Source of the DNA: Spirochaeta lutea
Lineage (GTDB): Bacteria; Spirochaetota; Spirochaetia; DSM-27196; Salinispiraceae
DNA: 64,000 nucleotides
Direction of reading: 5' to 3'
NCBI RefSeq assembly: GCF_000758165.1
Contig: NZ_JNUP01000031.1
Coordinates: forward strand, 1-64,000
Position 1 is the first letter of the stretch. The number at the start of each line of letters is the position of its first letter. The position numbers and the translations under genes are program-made. Positions 49,571 to 58,800 of this stretch are shown here, piece after piece. A model generated the notes under the pieces. The model worked only from the letters and a program-made list of their open reading frames with translations. It searched no databases and was not told the origin of the DNA.

Positions 49571-51577
49571 CTACTGAAGGGATTGTATAATATCCTGAAT
49601 TATGGGTCGTCCGTTGCGGACAGCCAGGAGATTTTGCAGAGAAAGATCACCCTCTGCCTCCTGAACCCGTTCGATCTTAAAGGAAAGGGATTGAATTGGC
49701 GTCTCACCCAGGGAGATCCGAAGGGGCTCTTCCTCCGAACCCAGCAGCAATGCACCATCCACGGCAGAAACGTTCAGACTTAACCCTGCGGGGGAAATCC
49801 CCTGTTCCAGGTACCCGAGCACAGTGGTACTCGAATCCCGTGTTACCACAGTAGTCCCATCGAAAGCAACCTGGACCAGCGTATCAGGATCATCATTCCA
49901 ATGGATCTCGAGCCGGTTCTGCCCCGGATCCTCCATGGGCAGGGAAGCTAGTGCAAAGGTCATTGCCTTGCTCTCAAATGTGGATTTTGGAAGGGTGATC
50001 CAGGTGCCCGGTGGTAGAATTAGGGCCCCGGGTTCCACATGTACACCGTCTGAAACCGTTAACCCCTGGGGAATGCGGCCAGCTTCAAACCCCATGGCAT
50101 ATTCCAAGGAGTCCCCGTAGGTTTTCTCCATATACCGCGTAAATAACCCGTCCGCCACAACACCCACGGCATCCCCGCGCTTGAAGGAGATTCCCAGTTC
50201 GTCGAGAATTCCCGAGAGATTTTTCCCAATGACGGTGGTCCCCGGGATTGTACCTGCTCCCAGGTTGGGAACTTGTATTTCACCGCTGGCGTAGATCACT
50301 CCGTTCACGAGGAGAAGAATTCCATAGCGGGATGGCTCTAGAGCGTACACAGAAATACCGATTTGAGCCAACTCCGATTCTTGGATTACTCCCCCCGGGG
50401 TGAATACCCCCTGGGAACCCCCTGGAGTTATGAACTCAAGCCCCAAGGCTCCCTGGGGAGTAATCTCCACCCGGTACTCCAGCCCCGTCCCCGCCGTCCT
50501 GGTCGAGAAGACCTCTACGCCTCGTTCCAGGGGTAAAAAATCTAATACCAGATCAGCCAGGAAGGTGTGGTTGTGGAGAGCACCCTCGGAATTCACCGGC
50601 AATAAGAACTCAGCCAGCTCAATCCATCTATCCGGAAGGAATTCATACCCGAAGGTCTGGTTCCGGAGCCCCGGCAAGAGCTCCTTGGTGGAGGAGATCT
50701 CCGGTGACCGGTCCCCGATAATGTCCAGGGTGCCACTGAATGGCAGGAGAAATAGGAAATCCTGGGAATCGTGAACACCCTCTGTAACAGCCGCCGAACT
50801 GCTTACCACAACCTCAACCTGCTGGGTGATGGGTGCCGAAAAACTGAATCCACCCTCATCGGGAGGAACCATAGGAAACACCTCCACCTGGGCGGAATAG
50901 ATGCCCGATTTATCCGGGGAGCGTACGGTTATAACCTGTTGGAATCCCTGCTCAATCGGCACTCCCGTACCCTCGCCAAGCACCTCGCCATCCTGGGTCC
51001 AGCGGAAGTAGGGCCTAAAGTCGTCGGGATAGGTTTCGGGCAGGGTAACCCGGGCCTCAAGCATGCCCATGCCGCCGGCGATGAAGGCCGACGGATAGGA
51101 CGACACCGATGAGATGATCGGAAGCTGATCCTGGGAGAGGGAGAAAAAGGTCAGATATCCGGTGCGGAAGGGCTCTAAATCCCCCTCATCCTGAAAGAGT
51201 GAATACTCTACCAGATACATTCCAGGACTCAGCAGGGGGGGAAGAACGATCTCCTGGCTTCCCAGGGTCTCTTCCAAAACACCCTCCAGGGTTTTTAACT
51301 CCTCCAAAGCCTGCATCTGGTCATCCAAGAGCAAGAACTCTGCCCGGCGGATTCTGGTATCCTGATCCCCGGGGTTGCGGAGGGAGAGCTGAAGCCGACT
51401 ATTCGCCCCCAAGACCGCGCCATCCCGTACCTGAACCCCGGCAAGGGAGAATACTACCCCCTGCTCGACGCCCCGGGAAATACGCGGCAACAACCCGGCG
51501 GGATCGCTGCAAGCCCCGAGAAAAACGAGAATACTTGTAATAAAAAGGACCCCTAAGAGGGGTTTTCGGGTAATCAT
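49571..51577 (-). CDS. large lipoprotein with LamG-like domain
   Basis: 668 residues. The N-terminus (LLGVLFITSILVFLGACS) is a lipoprotein signal. The first 250 residues are beta-rich, Ig-like in pattern (LQLSLRNPGDQDTRIRRAEF, LPETYPDDFRPYFRWTQDG). The middle and C-terminal parts (FADLVLDFL-type strands, LLLVNGVIYASGEI, ILDELGISFKRGD) resemble concanavalin-like LamG folds that bind carbohydrate or protein. It is expected at the cell surface or in the periplasm. ATG 51577 is used; a TATATT lies 12 nt upstream. Function unknown. Confidence 0.7.
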   Translation of the reverse strand: MITRKPLLGVLFITSILVFLGACSDPAGLLPRISRGVEQGVVFSLAGVQVRDGAVLGANSRLQLSLRNPGDQDTRIRRAEFLLLDDQMQALEELKTLEGVLEETLGSQEIVLPPLLSPGMYLVEYSLFQDEGDLEPFRTGYLTFFSLSQDQLPIISSVSSYPSAFIAGGMGMLEARVTLPETYPDDFRPYFRWTQDGEVLGEGTGVPIEQGFQQVITVRSPDKSGIYSAQVEVFPMVPPDEGGFSFSAPITQQVEVVVSSSAAVTEGVHDSQDFLFLLPFSGTLDIIGDRSPEISSTKELLPGLRNQTFGYEFLPDRWIELAEFLLPVNSEGALHNHTFLADLVLDFLPLERGVEVFSTRTAGTGLEYRVEITPQGALGLEFITPGGSQGVFTPGGVIQESELAQIGISVYALEPSRYGILLLVNGVIYASGEIQVPNLGAGTIPGTTVIGKNLSGILDELGISFKRGDAVGVVADGLFTRYMEKTYGDSLEYAMGFEAGRIPQGLTVSDGVHVEPGALILPPGTWITLPKSTFESKAMTFALASLPMEDPGQNRLEIHWNDDPDTLVQVAFDGTTVVTRDSSTTVLGYLEQGISPAGLSLNVSAVDGALLLGSEEEPLRISLGETPIQSLSFKIERVQEAEGDLSLQNLLAVRNGRPIIQDIIQSLQ

Positions 51578-51720
51578 AGTCCTACTACCAATATACCATG
51601 TCCCTTGGCAGGACTCCAAATTCCTGGGGGTACTTTTATACCCTCTCAGTGTAACAAAACTTTTAACCCTAAGGCGCTGGAGAGGGGTGTACCCAATTGT
51701 ATACGCCCGCATTCCTGGGA

Positions 51721-51726
51721 TACTAT
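51721..51726 (+). promoter_or_regulatory. Leaderless-type -10 of alr
   Basis: TACTAT ends 6 nt before ATG 51733; TTGTAT lies 18 nt upstream. No Shine-Dalgarno. Confidence 0.5.
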
Positions 51727-51732
51727 AGCAGT

Positions 51733-52890
51733 ATGCAGGGAACCCATGCCGTTATTTATCTACCGAATCTTAGACACAATTTGGATATAGTAAAAAAATT
51801 ACACCCAATAGACACAGCAATTTGCCTCGCTGTTAAGGCCGATGCCTACGGTCATGGAGCGGTAGCCGTTGCCCGGGAGGCGGAATCCTGGGGAGTGGAC
51901 TGCCTGGGTGTAGCCCGGGTATCCGAGGCACGGATTCTCCGAGAGGCGGGGATTGGCATACCGATTCTATTGTACAGCCTGCCCATGCCTGATGAACTGG
52001 AGGAGGCCCTGCTCCTGAACCTCGACCTCTTTCTGGGTGATTCTGAGCTCATCAAGTCTACCGCCCGTAAACTCACTGACCTGAAAGCACGACACCCCGA
52101 TATGGCTGCAAACCACCGGGCAAATGTCCACCTGAAGGTTGACACTGGTATGGGGCGCATCGGTTGCCAGCCCCAGGAGGCCTTGGCACTTGCCCGGTCA
52201 ATTGAAGAGACCCCGGAACTCAGTCTCCGGGGCATCGCGACCCACCTGCCGGTTGCGGATGGAAATACCCAAGAGCACCGGGATTTTACCCGGAACCAAC
52301 TCGTGCTGTTTGATCAGGTTGTGAACCGTCTTTCTGATGAGGGGATTCGACCGCCCCTGGTTCATGGGCTGAACTCTGCGGGTATTCTGGAATACCCGGA
52401 GTTCCGGTGTACCATGGTTCGACCGGGGATCATGGCCTACGGTTACCCTCCAGGGAAACATCAGCAACACCTGGCAAATCTCCTGCCGGTCATGGAACTG
52501 CGAACCTCAGTGTCTTATATAAAGGAGGTGCCCCCGGGTAGGGGCCTATCCTACGGCCACACCTATGTGACCCCGGACCTCAGAAGGATCGCGACCCTGC
52601 CGGTGGGTTACGCCGACGGATTGTTCCGCGGGCTCAGCAACCGGATCCAGATGACCACCTCCCAGGGTGCCGCTGCCCAGGTGGGTACCATCTGCATGGA
52701 TCAATGTCTCCTAGATCTGGGCCCCGGGGGATCGGGGGAACACCCGGGGGTAAATCGGTATGATCAGGTCGTTATTTTCGGGCCTAAGGCATTCGAATCT
52801 GCCCAAACCCTCGCCGAAAAGCTCGACACCATCCCCTATGAGATAACCTGCGCGATAAGCAAGAGGGTTCCCCGGGTGTACAGAGACTAA
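51733..52890 (+). CDS. alr: alanine racemase
   Basis: A 385-residue fold-type III PLP enzyme. The cofactor Lys lies in AVKADAYGHGA (residue 35), the second catalytic base in LPVGYADGLFRG near 292, and the conserved VGTICMDQ follows. It interconverts L- and D-alanine for peptidoglycan. ATG 51733 follows a -10-like TACTAT at 6 nt. Downstream, 62 bp after its last codons, a sequence resembling its 3' end (GCGTACAAAGTCTAAG) appears, which may be a decayed duplication. Confidence 0.94.
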   Translation: MQGTHAVIYLPNLRHNLDIVKKLHPIDTAICLAVKADAYGHGAVAVAREAESWGVDCLGVARVSEARILREAGIGIPILLYSLPMPDELEEALLLNLDLFLGDSELIKSTARKLTDLKARHPDMAANHRANVHLKVDTGMGRIGCQPQEALALARSIEETPELSLRGIATHLPVADGNTQEHRDFTRNQLVLFDQVVNRLSDEGIRPPLVHGLNSAGILEYPEFRCTMVRPGIMAYGYPPGKHQQHLANLLPVMELRTSVSYIKEVPPGRGLSYGHTYVTPDLRRIATLPVGYADGLFRGLSNRIQMTTSQGAAAQVGTICMDQCLLDLGPGGSGEHPGVNRYDQVVIFGPKAFESAQTLAEKLDTIPYEITCAISKRVPRVYRD

Positions 52891-53155
52891 GACAGATGGA
52901 CCGCTCTGAGCAGCTTCGAAACAAAGGTGCCGGGGCGTACAAAGTCTAAGCAAATCTCCCAGGGCAGCCGATACCCTCCCGGTAGAAGCCCTGGCCGACC
53001 CGGGGAGAGCTCCTGGTGTATGTATCCGGAGCCGGGAATCCCCGGGAGGCTGAGGGTTTGCTTCCTTTGTAGTATCCCCCGGTAAATGTAGCCAATGCCC
53101 GGCGTCCCAGGGCAGGCTGCCTGGGGACGGTTTACCGTTCTCCGCCCGCGATTTC

Positions 53156-53245
53156 TCAGTCTTCAGGTTCTCAGTCTTCAGGTTCTCAATCTTCAGGTTC
53201 TCAGTCTTCGGGTTCTCAGTCTTCGGGTTCTCAGTCTTCGGGTTC
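53156..53245. repeat. Six 15-bp tandem units each carrying an in-frame stop, at the end of pepT
   Basis: On the minus strand the unit is GAACCCGAAGACTGA, encoding Glu-Pro-Glu-Asp-stop in the pepT frame. pepT ends at the stop of the first unit it meets; five more follow. The units differ only at third codon positions (CCC/CCT and GAC/GAT). Before and after the array the frame reads EIAGGE and EIAGGER, then TAA. Confidence 0.88.
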
Positions 53246-54541
53246 TCCGCCGGCGATTTCTCCGCCCGCAGCCCAAATACAGCTCAGATTGACCACGACC
53301 TGGGCGGCCCGGACCATGGCGCGCAGACCTATCCACTCAAACCGGCTATGAAAATTATGCCCCCCGGCGAAAATGTTGGGGGTCGGAATACCCAGTTCGG
53401 ACAGCCGGGCGCCGTCGGTTCCTCCTCGAATAAGCTCTGGAACAGCCGGAATACCCGTGGCTTCAATCGCCTTGACTAGGTTGGCGATGACCTCGGGATG
53501 AGGTTCAATGTACTCTTTTATATTTAGGTATTGTTTGTCGATGGAAAGCTCCACCTTGCCCCCGGGGAACCCAGCTTCAACGGTTTTAGCCAGTAATTTG
53601 AGATACTCCAGACGGCGGTCAATCTCTTCCCGGCGGAAATCCCGGATAAACAATCGGAAAAACGCCTGCTCCATGGAGCCGGACATCTCCTGGGGACAAT
53701 AGAACCCGTATTCACCGTCGGTGGCTTCCGGGCTTTCCGAGCGAGGCAATCCGGCGATAAAGGCCCCTGCCATGGTTACTGCATTTGCCATGATCCCCCG
53801 GGCATCTCCCGGGTGGATCATGCGGCCCGTGAAGGTAACGCCGATGGTGTAGCCGGTGAAACACTGGGCGTTGTAGGTACCTTCGGCGCTGCCGTCCAGG
53901 GTGTAGGCGAAGGTACTTTTCAGGGATTTCACGGGGAGTTTTGCTACACCCTTTCCGACCTCCTCATCGGGTGTAAATAGTATCTCCAAGGGCCCGTGAG
54001 AGAATTCGGGGTGTTCGGTTAGAAATGCCAGGGCAGCCATGATTTCCGCAATGCCCGCCTTATCATCAGCACCGAGGAGGGTTGTGCCGTCGCTGGTAAT
54101 CAAGGTTTCATTGCGGTAGTCCAGGAGAGCGGGGTTATCCCGGGGGTCGAGTATCCAACCGGGAGAAAGCTCTAAGGGCGTACCGTCATAGGACTCCCAA
54201 ACCTTGGGCTTTACATTCTGTCCGGAAAAATCAGGGGCGGTATCAAGGTGGGCGAGGAATCCGATGGGGGTTGCTGTTTCGTAACCGGGACTAGGGGGAA
54301 TCCGGGCGATGACGTAACAGAAATCAGTGAGGGTGACGTCTGTGATTCCCAACTCCTCTAGTTCCTGAATAAGAATTCGGGCCAGCTGCCATTGATTGTC
54401 ACTGGTGGGATGGGTATCACTGTGAGGATCCGAGGTTGTGAAAATCTGAACATAGCGTAGAAAACGTCTGAGGGTCTGGGATTCGAACCAATCCCGGTAA
54501 TCCGAGTTGGTTAGCAGTTGGGTTGATGGAATTGAACTCAT
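53231..54541 (-). CDS. pepT: tripeptidase T (peptidase T)
   Basis: A 436-residue M20B aminotripeptidase (E. coli PepT 408). Seen: FLAHLDTAPDFSG with the first metal-binding His and Asp, LGADDKAGIAEIM, and FTPDEEVGKG with the catalytic Glu; a late metal site is in FAGGHNFHSRFE. It removes N-terminal residues from tripeptides in the cytoplasm. ATG 54541 has a perfect TATAAT ending 6 nt upstream. The C-terminus (EIAGGEPED) extends beyond the family and lies in the first unit of the 15-bp tandem array, so it may vary. Confidence 0.92.
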   Translation of the reverse strand: MSSIPSTQLLTNSDYRDWFESQTLRRFLRYVQIFTTSDPHSDTHPTSDNQWQLARILIQELEELGITDVTLTDFCYVIARIPPSPGYETATPIGFLAHLDTAPDFSGQNVKPKVWESYDGTPLELSPGWILDPRDNPALLDYRNETLITSDGTTLLGADDKAGIAEIMAALAFLTEHPEFSHGPLEILFTPDEEVGKGVAKLPVKSLKSTFAYTLDGSAEGTYNAQCFTGYTIGVTFTGRMIHPGDARGIMANAVTMAGAFIAGLPRSESPEATDGEYGFYCPQEMSGSMEQAFFRLFIRDFRREEIDRRLEYLKLLAKTVEAGFPGGKVELSIDKQYLNIKEYIEPHPEVIANLVKAIEATGIPAVPELIRGGTDGARLSELGIPTPNIFAGGHNFHSRFEWIGLRAMVRAAQVVVNLSCIWAAGGEIAGGEPED

Positions 54542-54547
54542 GGTTGG

Positions 54548-54576
54548 ATTATACGTCCCCGGACAGGGATACACAA
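54548..54576 (-). promoter_or_regulatory. Leaderless-type promoter of pepT
   Basis: On the minus strand TTGTGT, 17-nt spacer, TATAAT (perfect), then 6 nt to ATG. It is the clearest of the leaderless promoters in the window. Confidence 0.7.
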
Positions 54577-54680
54577 TGCCCAACACTGATCAGGGTCTGC
54601 CTGACTGATGGGGATACCCGCCGCCTGCTATCAGCGTATGTGGCTATGCCGTTTACAATGGGCTTTTGTAATGGGCTCAC

Positions 54681-54708
54681 TTGTCTTTGAGGGATTTTTT
54701 CGTATATT
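54681..54708 (+). promoter_or_regulatory. Leaderless-type promoter of the DUF2156 gene
   Basis: TTGTCT, 16-nt spacer, TATATT, then 6 nt to ATG 54715. Confidence 0.55.
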
Positions 54709-54714
54709 AGGATC

Positions 54715-55641
54715 ATGTCAATTTCAACGTACCCAGAATTTACACCTGTTTCCCTGGAGCTGCAAACCGAACTACAGCCGAAGTTTAATCGACTTTCAGA
54801 GGGAATCTCGGAATTTACCTTCGCCGGAATCTATTTATTCCGCAACACATACCAGTATGAAATCGCCTATCTCGATGCGGAAACCCTGATCCTCAAGGGA
54901 ACGAAGGACGGCAAGGTCTTCTATGCCCTGCCCATGGGCTTCCCGAAGGACCGGGGTCTGGCCAAACAACTCCTCGAAGAGGTTGATTATGTGAAGGGAC
55001 TCAGTGAACCCCATGCGGATGACCAGCGTGTTTGGCTGGAACAGCATGGATACGAGGTCTGCGAGGACCGGGATAACTTCGACTATCTATACCATCGGGA
55101 GGATCTGGCAACCCTCAAGGGTAAGAAATACCATAAGAAACGAAACCAGGTGAATGCATTCTTGAATAATTACGAATACGAAGAACAGTGTTTATCCCCA
55201 GAAAACATTGAGGATGCCTACCAAATTTTAGAGGACTGGCGGGCGGAACGGGATGACCCGGGGGATTACTCCTCCGCCAAGGAGGCCCTTGATCTCCATG
55301 AAACCCTTGGACTGACGGGATACATCATCTATGTGGACGGCCGCCCTGCAGCGTATTGTATGGGTGAAGAGATAGCCCTGGGCAGCACCTACGTTATCCA
55401 CATCGAAAAGGCAATCGGTTCCTACAAGGGCATCTACCAGTTTATCAATCAAGCCTTTGCGGCCGTGCTACCCCAGGATATTCATTTTATTAATCGAGAA
55501 CAGGATCTCGGGGATCCGGGATTGCGCCAGGCTAAGATGACATACCGGCCTGCTGGCTTTGTAAAAAAATACCGGGTCTGCCCCACGGGGACTGTATCCG
55601 TGCCCTTCCATACCCTTTGTACCCAGGATCAGCAGGGCTGA
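54715..55641 (+). CDS. DUF2156 / phosphatidylglycerol lysyltransferase C-terminal-domain protein
   Basis: A 308-residue soluble protein of the GNAT-like aminoacyl transfer fold (the C-terminal domain of MprF). Seen: YLYHREDLATLKGKKYHKKRN, EDWRAERDDP and FINREQDLGDPGLRQAK, all typical of the stand-alone DUF2156 family. There is no membrane domain, unlike full MprF. It might transfer an amino acid from tRNA to a lipid or to another acceptor. Its substrate is unknown. The gene starts 6 nt after a TATATT and has no neighbouring operon genes. Confidence 0.85.
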   Translation: MSISTYPEFTPVSLELQTELQPKFNRLSEGISEFTFAGIYLFRNTYQYEIAYLDAETLILKGTKDGKVFYALPMGFPKDRGLAKQLLEEVDYVKGLSEPHADDQRVWLEQHGYEVCEDRDNFDYLYHREDLATLKGKKYHKKRNQVNAFLNNYEYEEQCLSPENIEDAYQILEDWRAERDDPGDYSSAKEALDLHETLGLTGYIIYVDGRPAAYCMGEEIALGSTYVIHIEKAIGSYKGIYQFINQAFAAVLPQDIHFINREQDLGDPGLRQAKMTYRPAGFVKKYRVCPTGTVSVPFHTLCTQDQQG

Positions 55642-55771
55642 CGGGAACCGGACTCATACCCGGGGTCAGGGTAACCTAGGTCATCCCGGCTTCTGGGGTA
55701 CTCCATTCAACCCGGAGGTCATCCCGACATGGATGATGCTGTTCGGCTCCCGGATTATCTCGAATACCGCT

Positions 55772-55799
55772 TTGGAATAGGTTGAATTACCTTTATACT
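55772..55799 (+). promoter_or_regulatory. Leaderless-type promoter of glnE
   Basis: TTGGAA, 16-nt spacer, TATACT, then 6 nt to ATG 55806. Confidence 0.5.
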
Positions 55800-55805
55800 G
55801 GGGTT

Positions 55806-58800
55806 ATGAAGCCCCATGATTACATCGAAGCACTTGCAGGCGTCCTAGACAAGACGATTTCCCGGGATTGGATTTCCCAGATTATTTCCGCCGTACCAGA
55901 ACAAAAACTGGACACCCTCTCGGTGCAAAAACTCTCCAGGATCATTCCCGGGTTAGTTGCCCTTTCCCGAAGCCAAGGGCCGGATACCGGATCGCCTGGG
56001 TTCTACCTGTTCGAGGATATGCAGAACGACCCGAGGATCGAGATTACGGTCATTGCTCGGGACTATCCCGGGCTCTTTTCTACCCTCTCGGGCCTTCTTA
56101 GTGCCAGTGGCTTTGAAATCACCCTAGGCCATGTAGTAACTACCCGGGCTGTATCAGGCCAGCGGTTAATCATTGATACCTTTTCGGGAACCCTGGCAGC
56201 GGATCAGGATCCGGCGCTTTGGGTTGATGAGCTCAAGGGAACCTTGGGCAGAATCCTTCCCTACTATCAGAACCCTGAACAACCCGCTGTTCAACAGAGC
56301 AAATACAGTCCGGCCACCCAGGGTGCCCAAGGACCGGAATCTTCGGGACCCCATACATCGGGGAGAGCCCTGGTGAAACGTCTGGTTATTGAAGAGGTTG
56401 CAGCAGCGCTCTCGCGCACCGAAATTCAACCGGGGAAAATACTGGCTCCAATGACCATCACCGAAGAGAACGCCCCCGGAGTAACCCGCTTTAGCATTTC
56501 AAGCACCGACACGCCGTTTTTTCTCTTTAGCATCAGTTCGGCCTTGGCCCTTCATGAGGTTTCCATAGAAGCCATAGACATTCAGACCGAGGACGAGCGA
56601 GTTCTGGATATTCTTGATCTGGTGGATTCCCATGGCAATCCCATAACAAACCCCCTCATCCTAAACCGGATAAAGCTCTCGATTCTTCTTTCGAAGCAGT
56701 TCACCTATTTCATAGACCGGGCACCGAATCCCCTCATGGCGTTGGAGCGTTTTGACAGCCTTATCCAGGATATCGGAGAGGTGAGAGACGAGGAGGATAT
56801 CCGGCGGTTTCTCGCCAGCCCCCAGTTCCAGCAGGAACTGGCCGCCCTCCTGGGGACATCGGATTTCCTGTGGGAGGACTTTATCCGGGTACAGCATGAA
56901 AACATCCTCCCGATGATAAAGAATATCGACGAAGATCATCTTCTCTCCACCCCTCCCGAGGACGTCGAGGCAGCCCTGGCGAGCCACCTCCAGGCCGCGG
57001 AAAAAGCCTCGTTGAACGGCCGCGGCGCGGTTGCAGCCATGGATCCCTTGGCGAGGCTTCAACAGAAAATAGCAGCCCAGACGAAGGCCCTGAATGAGTT
57101 TAAGAACCGCGAAAGCTTCCTGGTGGACCTGGACCATATTCTGGTAAAAAACCTGGACTTCTTTTTTCTAAGCCGGCGCCTGACGGCTCTGGCAGAGGCG
57201 GTGGTCAAGGCGGCCTTGCACATAGCCTGGCAGGAGGTGGTTCCCCGTCACGGGCTGCCCCGCACTGCCGCAGGGGTGGAAGCCGAATGGGCGGTATTTG
57301 GATTGGGAAAACTGGGCGGCAGCGCCCTGGGATACGCCTCGGATATTGAGCTGCTTTTTTTATTCGCCGACAACGGCAGCACCGACGGTCCCGAAAAGAT
57401 TGCAAACCGGGATTTCTTTGAGAAGTTCTTTCGCAGCGCTGCAGCAAAAATCACGGCCCGCCGAGAGGGTATCTTTAAGGTTGACCTCCGGCTCCGACCC
57501 CACGGCATTGATGGACCGGTCGCAGTAAAACTCCAGAGTTTTATCGACTACTTCTCCAAATCCGGCCAGGCCCATAGCGCCGAACGCCTCGCCCTGGTCC
57601 GGCTACGGTACATCGGAGGCTCCAAAACCTTGGGCGATCAGGTGACCCGAATTCGGAATCAGATTATTTACCAGGAAGATTCCATTGATATTGCAGAGCT
57701 TCGGTCCCTGCGTAAACGTCAGATCAGGACCAAGGATGTCGCCGACCAAATCAATACAAAATTCTCACCCGGGACCCTGGTGGATCTGGAATACAATGTG
57801 CAGATTCTCCAGGTCATCCACGGAAGGCAACACGAGGGGCTCCGGGTTCCCGGTATCCATGAAGCCCTGCGACAGCTCTCCCAGCTGGGAACCATCGAAC
57901 CTGAGGAAGCCCAGGCCATGACCCTTGCCTATCAATTCTTCCGCAAATTGATTAACGGGCTACGGATGCTCCGGGGTAATGCACGGGATCTGTTCTTGCC
58001 GGAAGAGAACAACATGGAATACCGCTATCTTGCCAGACGGATAGGCTACCAGCGCAAGGAGGAGCAGACCGAATCGGAACAGCTGCGCATCGACTTCGAA
58101 ACCCACTCAGCCCGGGTGCGAAGTTTTGTGGAACGTCATCTAGGACGGGAGGCGATCCCCGGGGAAACCTCCGGCTCAGTGGTGGATCTGGTACTATCCG
58201 ATAGCCTTTCCGAGGATTTGATTGCCCGGGTTTTACAGGAGGGTGGAATTCAGAACATCCAACGCGGTCTTGTAAACCTGCAAAGCCTGGCCGGATCCGG
58301 ATCCCAGCGGGATACCTTTGCCCAGGTGATTGTCCTGGCATGGGACCAGATTAAAACCTCCACCGATCCCGACATGGCCCTGAACAACTGGGAGCAGTTT
58401 GTCCGGCGGCTTGAACACCCCGAGGTTCACTACAACCAGCTTCTCAGCCAGCCAAAACGCCTTGAACTGCTCATGCGGCTCTTCGCTTCCAGCCAGTTTC
58501 TCTCGGATACACTCATCCAAAACCCGGGATTTTTCCGGTGGATTACCGATCCTAGGGTGGTTGTGAAAGCCCGGGATCAAATCCGCATGGAAGAAGACCT
58601 GCGCATGGAGGCCGCAGAGGCGGAGAACCGAACTGACTGGCTGAACCGCCTGCGCCGGTTCCGGAAACGGGAAATCTTGCGCATCGGACTTCGTGACATC
58701 GGCCTGGGGGTAAAAATCGAGGAAATTATGGGAGAAATCAGCTTCCTGGCCCGGGCCTGCTGCGAAGTCAGCCTGGAGCAGGTATGGAAACGCCTGTCCC

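Noticed and set aside
53156-53245. CRISPR-like array near pepT
   Set aside because: The units are contiguous 15-bp repeats without spacers, so this is a minisatellite.
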